Shown here: positions 34,313 through 38,010 of the stretch, in pieces
How positions within the stretch are numbered: the stretch's first letter is position 1
Layout of the letters: the number at the start of each line of letters is the position of its first letter
Source of the DNA: Hyphomonadaceae bacterium
GTDB taxonomy: Bacteria > Pseudomonadota > Alphaproteobacteria > Caulobacterales > Aquidulcibacteraceae
NCBI GenBank assembly: GCA_022843225.1
Contig: JALHOC010000020.1
Location: forward strand, 1 to 38,010
Reading direction: 5' to 3'
DNA: 38,010 nucleotides
Notes under the pieces: generated by a model
Told to the model about the DNA's origin: nothing
Seen by the model: the letters and a program-made list of their open reading frames with translations, nothing else
The model's database searches: none
Program-made: the position numbers and the translations under genes

Positions 34313-35133
34313 TGCTCAACGACGCTGAATTCGCTCTCGTCGCCGGCGAGGTGAAGGCCCGGTCTGGCGGCGTGCTTACACGCGAACTTGCCGGCGCGGT
34401 GGAAATCCGACTGCAACCGCTCGCGCGCCGCGAGGGTTTCGCCTCCGCGTCGGAGCTGATCGCCGCCGCGCGCATTCGCCCCGACGGGCGCTTGTGGGCC
34501 GGCATCGCCGACGCGCTGGCGCAGTGCGAGACGCGTTTCTTTCGCGATCGCGCCATGTTTCAGCGCTTGCACACAGAGATCATCCCCGCCGCGCTGGCGC
34601 GGCGCGGCCATGAGCGTGTCCGCATCTGGTCGGCAGCGTGCTCAACTGGGCAAGAGCCTTATTCGATCGCGATGATGCTCGAAGAGATGCGCAATGAGGG
34701 GCTGAACCCCGCCAGCGAAATCATCGCCACCGATTTCTCCGATCGCCTGATCGAGAAAGCGCGCTCGGGCCTCTACACCCAGTTCGAGGTGCAGCGCGGG
34801 CTGCCGATCCGCAAATTGATCGCGTACTTTGAAAAGGCCGGCGATCTTTGGCGGCTGTCGGATCGCTTGCGCGCGAATGTGCAGTTCCAGAGCCACAATT
34901 TGATGAAGCACCCTGGCCATCTCGGCCAGTTTGACATCATCATCCTCTCACATGTGCTGAACAGCTTCGACGCAGACGCGCGAACGCAGATTGTTCAGCG
35001 CGCGGCGGAAATCCTGCATCCGCAAGGATGCATCATACTGGGCGCCGGCGAAACCATGCCAGCGGGCTGCGAAGGCCTGACGTTCTCCAATGGCATGATC
35101 AGCCGTGCCGGTGCGGCGCGGCGCGCTGCCTGA
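34312..35133 (+). CDS. cheR: CheR-family methyltransferase
   Basis: 273 residues. The N-terminal helical domain includes CETRFFRD (about 72-79), the counterpart of the family's T-x-FFRD motif, and the SAM-binding motif is AACSTGQEPYSIAM (108-121). A second region has IIATDFSDRLIEKARSGLY. Past that the usual R-N-V-L-I-Y-F segment is replaced by SHVLNSFD, and the C-terminal end is short of the family's usual end. CheR methylates glutamates on chemoreceptors. Whether this copy methylates chemoreceptors or something else is open, because the window holds no receptor or CheA/CheW. The symbol marks family, not proven role. Confidence 0.85.
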   Translation: MLNDAEFALVAGEVKARSGGVLTRELAGAVEIRLQPLARREGFASASELIAAARIRPDGRLWAGIADALAQCETRFFRDRAMFQRLHTEIIPAALARRGHERVRIWSAACSTGQEPYSIAMMLEEMRNEGLNPASEIIATDFSDRLIEKARSGLYTQFEVQRGLPIRKLIAYFEKAGDLWRLSDRLRANVQFQSHNLMKHPGHLGQFDIIILSHVLNSFDADARTQIVQRAAEILHPQGCIILGAGETMPAGCEGLTFSNGMISRAGAARRAA

Positions 35134-35207
35134 GCAGCATCGCAAGATATCGACCATTCGTCGCAAGGGCTTTGCGCGGGCAGCGTCTTTCGCGCCCTCA
35201 CGCATGC

Positions 35208-36107
35208 ATGCGCCAACTCCTTGCCCTCGCTGCCCTCTTTGTCGCCGCTTGCGCCACCACCGCGCCCGCCAGCGCCCAGTGCCCGCCGCCGGGGTGGGAC
35301 CGCACGCGGCTTGAAGCGCTGAAAGCGGCCGACTTCGAGATCACCAACACCCGCGAGCGTCGCGCCTTTGCCCAGGCGATCGCGGCCTGCGTCGCTTCAG
35401 CCGATCCGTTCTTGCGCGATGGAATCGCGTTCGAAGGCCTGTCGCACATGCTGCGCGCGCGACACTTGGATGTGGCGACGCAAACGGCGCTCACAACCAA
35501 TATGCTGGCGCGGCTCGACAGCGCCGACCCGCAAGGCTTCGAGCGCCCGTTCGCCGCGCTTGTGCTGTCCGAACTGGTGCGCGCCGACCGCATGAACAGC
35601 CACTTCACCGACGACATGCGCGCGGATGTGATCAATCGCTCAGTCGCCTACGTCGCCGGCATACGCGATTATCGCGGCTTCGACGAACGCGTAGGCTGGC
35701 GCCATGGCGTCGCCCACGGCGCGGACTTGCTGATGCAATTGGCGCTGAGCGAAAGTACGACACGCGACGATCTCGCCCGCATGCGAGACGCTCTCGCCGC
35801 GCAGATCGCGCCGGAGGGTCATTTCTATGTCTATGGCGAGCCCGAGCGCTTAGCGCGGCCGATCCTGGTGATGGCGCAGCGTGGGGTATTCACCGCCGAG
35901 GACTGGAGCGCCTGGTTCGCACAAATCTCCGCGCCCGCGCCTTTGGCCTCGTGGGGCGAGGCGTTCTCCTCGCAAGCTGGGCTCGCACGTAAGCACAACG
36001 TCTCGGCGTTTGTGAACGCGATTTGGATCAATGCGCGCTTGAGTGAAAATGCCGGCGTGCAAGCCTTGCTGCCGGGCGCGGAAGCGGCGCTGCGCGCGCT
36101 GCCTTGA
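35208..36107 (+). CDS. DUF2785-family lipoprotein
   Basis: 299 residues. A signal peptide with lipobox VAAC (lipidated Cys at about 15) is followed by a Pro-rich linker and an all-helical domain with the DUF2785 signature around GWRHGVAHGADLLMQLAL, plus regularly spaced helices of repeat (ARM/HEAT-like) type. The function of the family is unknown. The ATG at 35208 opens directly on the signal sequence. The gene follows cheR by 74 bp and ends 2 bp from the convergent carboxylase gene. Confidence 0.8.
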   Translation: MRQLLALAALFVAACATTAPASAQCPPPGWDRTRLEALKAADFEITNTRERRAFAQAIAACVASADPFLRDGIAFEGLSHMLRARHLDVATQTALTTNMLARLDSADPQGFERPFAALVLSELVRADRMNSHFTDDMRADVINRSVAYVAGIRDYRGFDERVGWRHGVAHGADLLMQLALSESTTRDDLARMRDALAAQIAPEGHFYVYGEPERLARPILVMAQRGVFTAEDWSAWFAQISAPAPLASWGEAFSSQAGLARKHNVSAFVNAIWINARLSENAGVQALLPGAEAALRALP

Positions 36108-36109
36108 GG

Positions 36110-38008
36110 TTACTCCGCCTCGAGTTTCGCCAGCACCACGCCTTCGCTCACCTGCGCACCGGACTTGGTGTTGAGTTCGAAGAGCTTGCCGTCGAACGGC
36201 GCGGTGAGCGTGTGCTCCATCTTCATGGCTTCGAGCAGAAGGATGGGATCGCCCTTCTTCAGCTTGGCGCCGACTTTGGCGGCGACAGAAACGATCTTGC
36301 CCGGCATCGGCGACAGGATGGCGCCATCGCCGGCGGCCAACTCGCCGCCTTCGCGCTCGCCGGTGTCGAGGGTGAATTCGTATGCTTCGCCGCGATCGAA
36401 CACGACCACCGCGCGACTGCCGATGCCGATCGTGTTGAGCCCGCGGGGTTCTTCCGGGAACGTCCTCGTATCGGTATCCCAAGCGATCGCTTCCTCGCCC
36501 AGGCGCAAACGCACGATCCGGTGCGGCGGCGCGTTGAGGCGAAAACCACCGAGCTGCCTCCACGGCGAATGACTGGCGCCGTACATCATCTCTTCGCCAA
36601 GAAAGCGGGAGGCGGCCATGGCGACAGCGTCGTCACGCGCGGGCGGACGGCGCGCGAGCTTATCGCCGCGCGCGGCGATAAGTGCAGTGTCGACGTCGCC
36701 CTTAATGAAGGCATCATCCTTCAGGCAACGCACAAGGAAACCGGCGTTTGTCTTGACCGGATAGATTTCGAGGTCGCTGCACGCGCGGCGAAGCATATCG
36801 ATCGTCTCCCCGCGCGAATGGCCAACGGCGATCAGCTTGGCGATCATCGGATCGTAAAACGGCGTCACTTCGTCGCCGCTCTCCACCGCCGCTTCGATAC
36901 GCACGTGTTGCGGGATGTTGAGGATGTCGACGCTGCCGGTGCTCGGCAGGAAGCCGGTATCGGGGTTCTCGGCGTAGAGACGCACCTCCATCGCGTGATT
37001 GCGAATGCGGAGCTCGCCCTGCTTCAGCGGCAGCTTCTCGCCGCTCGCCACGCGCAGCTGCCATTCCACCAAATCCTGCCCGGTTATCTCTTCCGTCACC
37101 GGGTGTTCGACTTGCAGGCGCGTGTTCATTTCCATGAACCACACACGATCCGCGCGGAGGCCTTCGCTGGCGTCGGCGATGAACTCGATGGTGCCGGCGC
37201 CGACATAGTTCACGGCGCGCGCGGCGAGCACGGCGGCGTCGGTGACGGCTTTGCGCGTCGCCTCGTCCATGCCCGGCGCGGGCGCTTCTTCGATCACCTT
37301 CTGGTGGCGGCGTTGCAGCGAGCAATCGCGTTCGAACAGATGCACGACATTGCCGTGCGTATCGCCGAACACCTGCACCTCGATATGGCGGGCGCGAGCC
37401 AAGTACATTTCGAGCAGCACGCGATCGTCGCCAAACGCAGCGGCCGCTTCGCGCTTGGCCGATTGCAGCGCTGCTTTGAAATCGCCCTTCTTCTCGACCT
37501 TGCGCATGCCTTTGCCGCCGCCGCCGGCGACGGCTTTAATCAGCACCGGATAACCGATTCCGTCGGCCTCCTTCTGCAAACGCTCTTCGCTTTGATCTTC
37601 GCCGAGATAGCCGGGGGTCGTCGGCACGCCGGCTTCAGCCATGAGTTTCTTGGCGGCGTCTTTGAGGCCCATCGCGCGGATGGAGTCCGGCGTCGGGCCG
37701 ATCCAGATCAAGCCAGCATCGATGACAGCCTGCGCGAAGTCGGCGTTCTCGGAGAGAAAGCCGTAGCCAGGATGGATGCCCTGGGCAGCCGTTTGCTTCG
37801 CAGCGGCGATGATCTTCTCGCCGCGCAGATAGCTCTCCTTCGCGGGCGACGCGCCGATGTGCACGGCTTCATCCGCCTCGCGCACGTGCAGCGCTTTAGC
37901 GTCAGCGTCGGAATAAACCGCGACGGTTCGGATGCCGAGGCGCTTCGCGGTGCGGATGACGCGGCGGGCGATCTCGCCACGGTTTGCGATGAGGACGGAT
38001 TTAAGCAT
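36110..38008 (-). CDS. Biotin-dependent acyl-CoA carboxylase alpha subunit (methylcrotonyl-CoA type)
   Basis: 632 residues: a biotin carboxylase half (about 1-445) with the ATP-grasp glycine motif GGGGKGMR, HIEVQVFGD, MNTRLQVEHPVTE, and EARLYAENP-type AMEVRLYAENP; a short middle domain; and a C-terminal biotinyl domain with Lys596 in EAMKMEHTLTAPF, the lysine that carries biotin. The TLTAPF ending and length best match 3-methylcrotonyl-CoA carboxylase, used in leucine breakdown; propionyl-CoA and acetyl-CoA carboxylase alpha subunits are close alternatives. The ATG at 38008 is complete but its upstream region lies outside the window, so the beta subunit was not seen here. Confidence 0.88.
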   Translation of the reverse strand: MLKSVLIANRGEIARRVIRTAKRLGIRTVAVYSDADAKALHVREADEAVHIGASPAKESYLRGEKIIAAAKQTAAQGIHPGYGFLSENADFAQAVIDAGLIWIGPTPDSIRAMGLKDAAKKLMAEAGVPTTPGYLGEDQSEERLQKEADGIGYPVLIKAVAGGGGKGMRKVEKKGDFKAALQSAKREAAAAFGDDRVLLEMYLARARHIEVQVFGDTHGNVVHLFERDCSLQRRHQKVIEEAPAPGMDEATRKAVTDAAVLAARAVNYVGAGTIEFIADASEGLRADRVWFMEMNTRLQVEHPVTEEITGQDLVEWQLRVASGEKLPLKQGELRIRNHAMEVRLYAENPDTGFLPSTGSVDILNIPQHVRIEAAVESGDEVTPFYDPMIAKLIAVGHSRGETIDMLRRACSDLEIYPVKTNAGFLVRCLKDDAFIKGDVDTALIAARGDKLARRPPARDDAVAMAASRFLGEEMMYGASHSPWRQLGGFRLNAPPHRIVRLRLGEEAIAWDTDTRTFPEEPRGLNTIGIGSRAVVVFDRGEAYEFTLDTGEREGGELAAGDGAILSPMPGKIVSVAAKVGAKLKKGDPILLLEAMKMEHTLTAPFDGKLFELNTKSGAQVSEGVVLAKLEAE

Positions 38009-38010
38009 CA

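Overview
The window is 38 kb of GC-rich chromosomal DNA from an alphaproteobacterium. The best lineage marker is chpT (33248-33880), the histidine phosphotransferase of the CckA-ChpT-CtrA relay, which is essentially restricted to alphaproteobacteria. Base composition, the many lipoproteins and the GC-rich intergenic palindromes would suit a Caulobacterales/Hyphomonadales-type bacterium, but the genus is inference. Coding density is high. No rRNA, tRNA, CRISPR array, insertion sequence, integrase or phage gene was found.

Layout. 1-4241: tail of an iron-containing alcohol dehydrogenase, a DUF559 gene broken by a one-base frameshift, a zinc-less quinone oxidoreductase, then a tight + strand run (membrane protein, isoaspartyl peptidase, MliC-like lipoprotein, SpoU/TrmH methyltransferase) and a convergent membrane protein. 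4345-8512: EamA exporter, four - strand envelope genes (DUF3828-like lipoprotein, exported rhodanese, small membrane protein, SPFH protein) and a 748-bp non-coding stretch full of hairpins. 8513-12744: an operon of a subtilisin-like lipoprotein protease, a small membrane-anchored partner and an alpha/beta hydrolase; divergently, a protein with an internal repeat.

12887-20600 is the most interesting part. An operon of a serine beta-lactamase-like hydrolase, an OmpR-type regulator and a histidine kinase diverges from a gene for a periplasmic four-EF-hand protein. The shared upstream region holds a tandem 11-bp direct repeat of the kind OmpR/PhoP-type regulators bind. Downstream of the EF-hand gene lie two genes for 30-residue single-span membrane peptides, then an AraC regulator with a membrane domain, a sterol desaturase fused to DUF2147, and a third gene of the same 30-residue family. 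Each peptide gene has its own ribosome binding site and intrinsic terminator. The three peptides agree at 15 of 30 positions although their codons differ, so they look like real, selected genes of a family I do not recognise.

20644-31203: DUF1330 protein; a bacterial alpha-2-macroglobulin with penicillin-binding protein 1C (envelope defence and repair pair); an acyl-CoA synthetase; an epoxide-hydrolase-like enzyme. 31276-38008: KefB/C-type potassium/proton antiporter divergent from chpT; then a single-domain receiver and a CheR-like methyltransferase, translationally coupled; a DUF2785 lipoprotein; and, convergent, the biotin-carrying alpha subunit of a methylcrotonyl-CoA-type carboxylase.

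All functions are read from motifs and family knowledge; no database search was possible.
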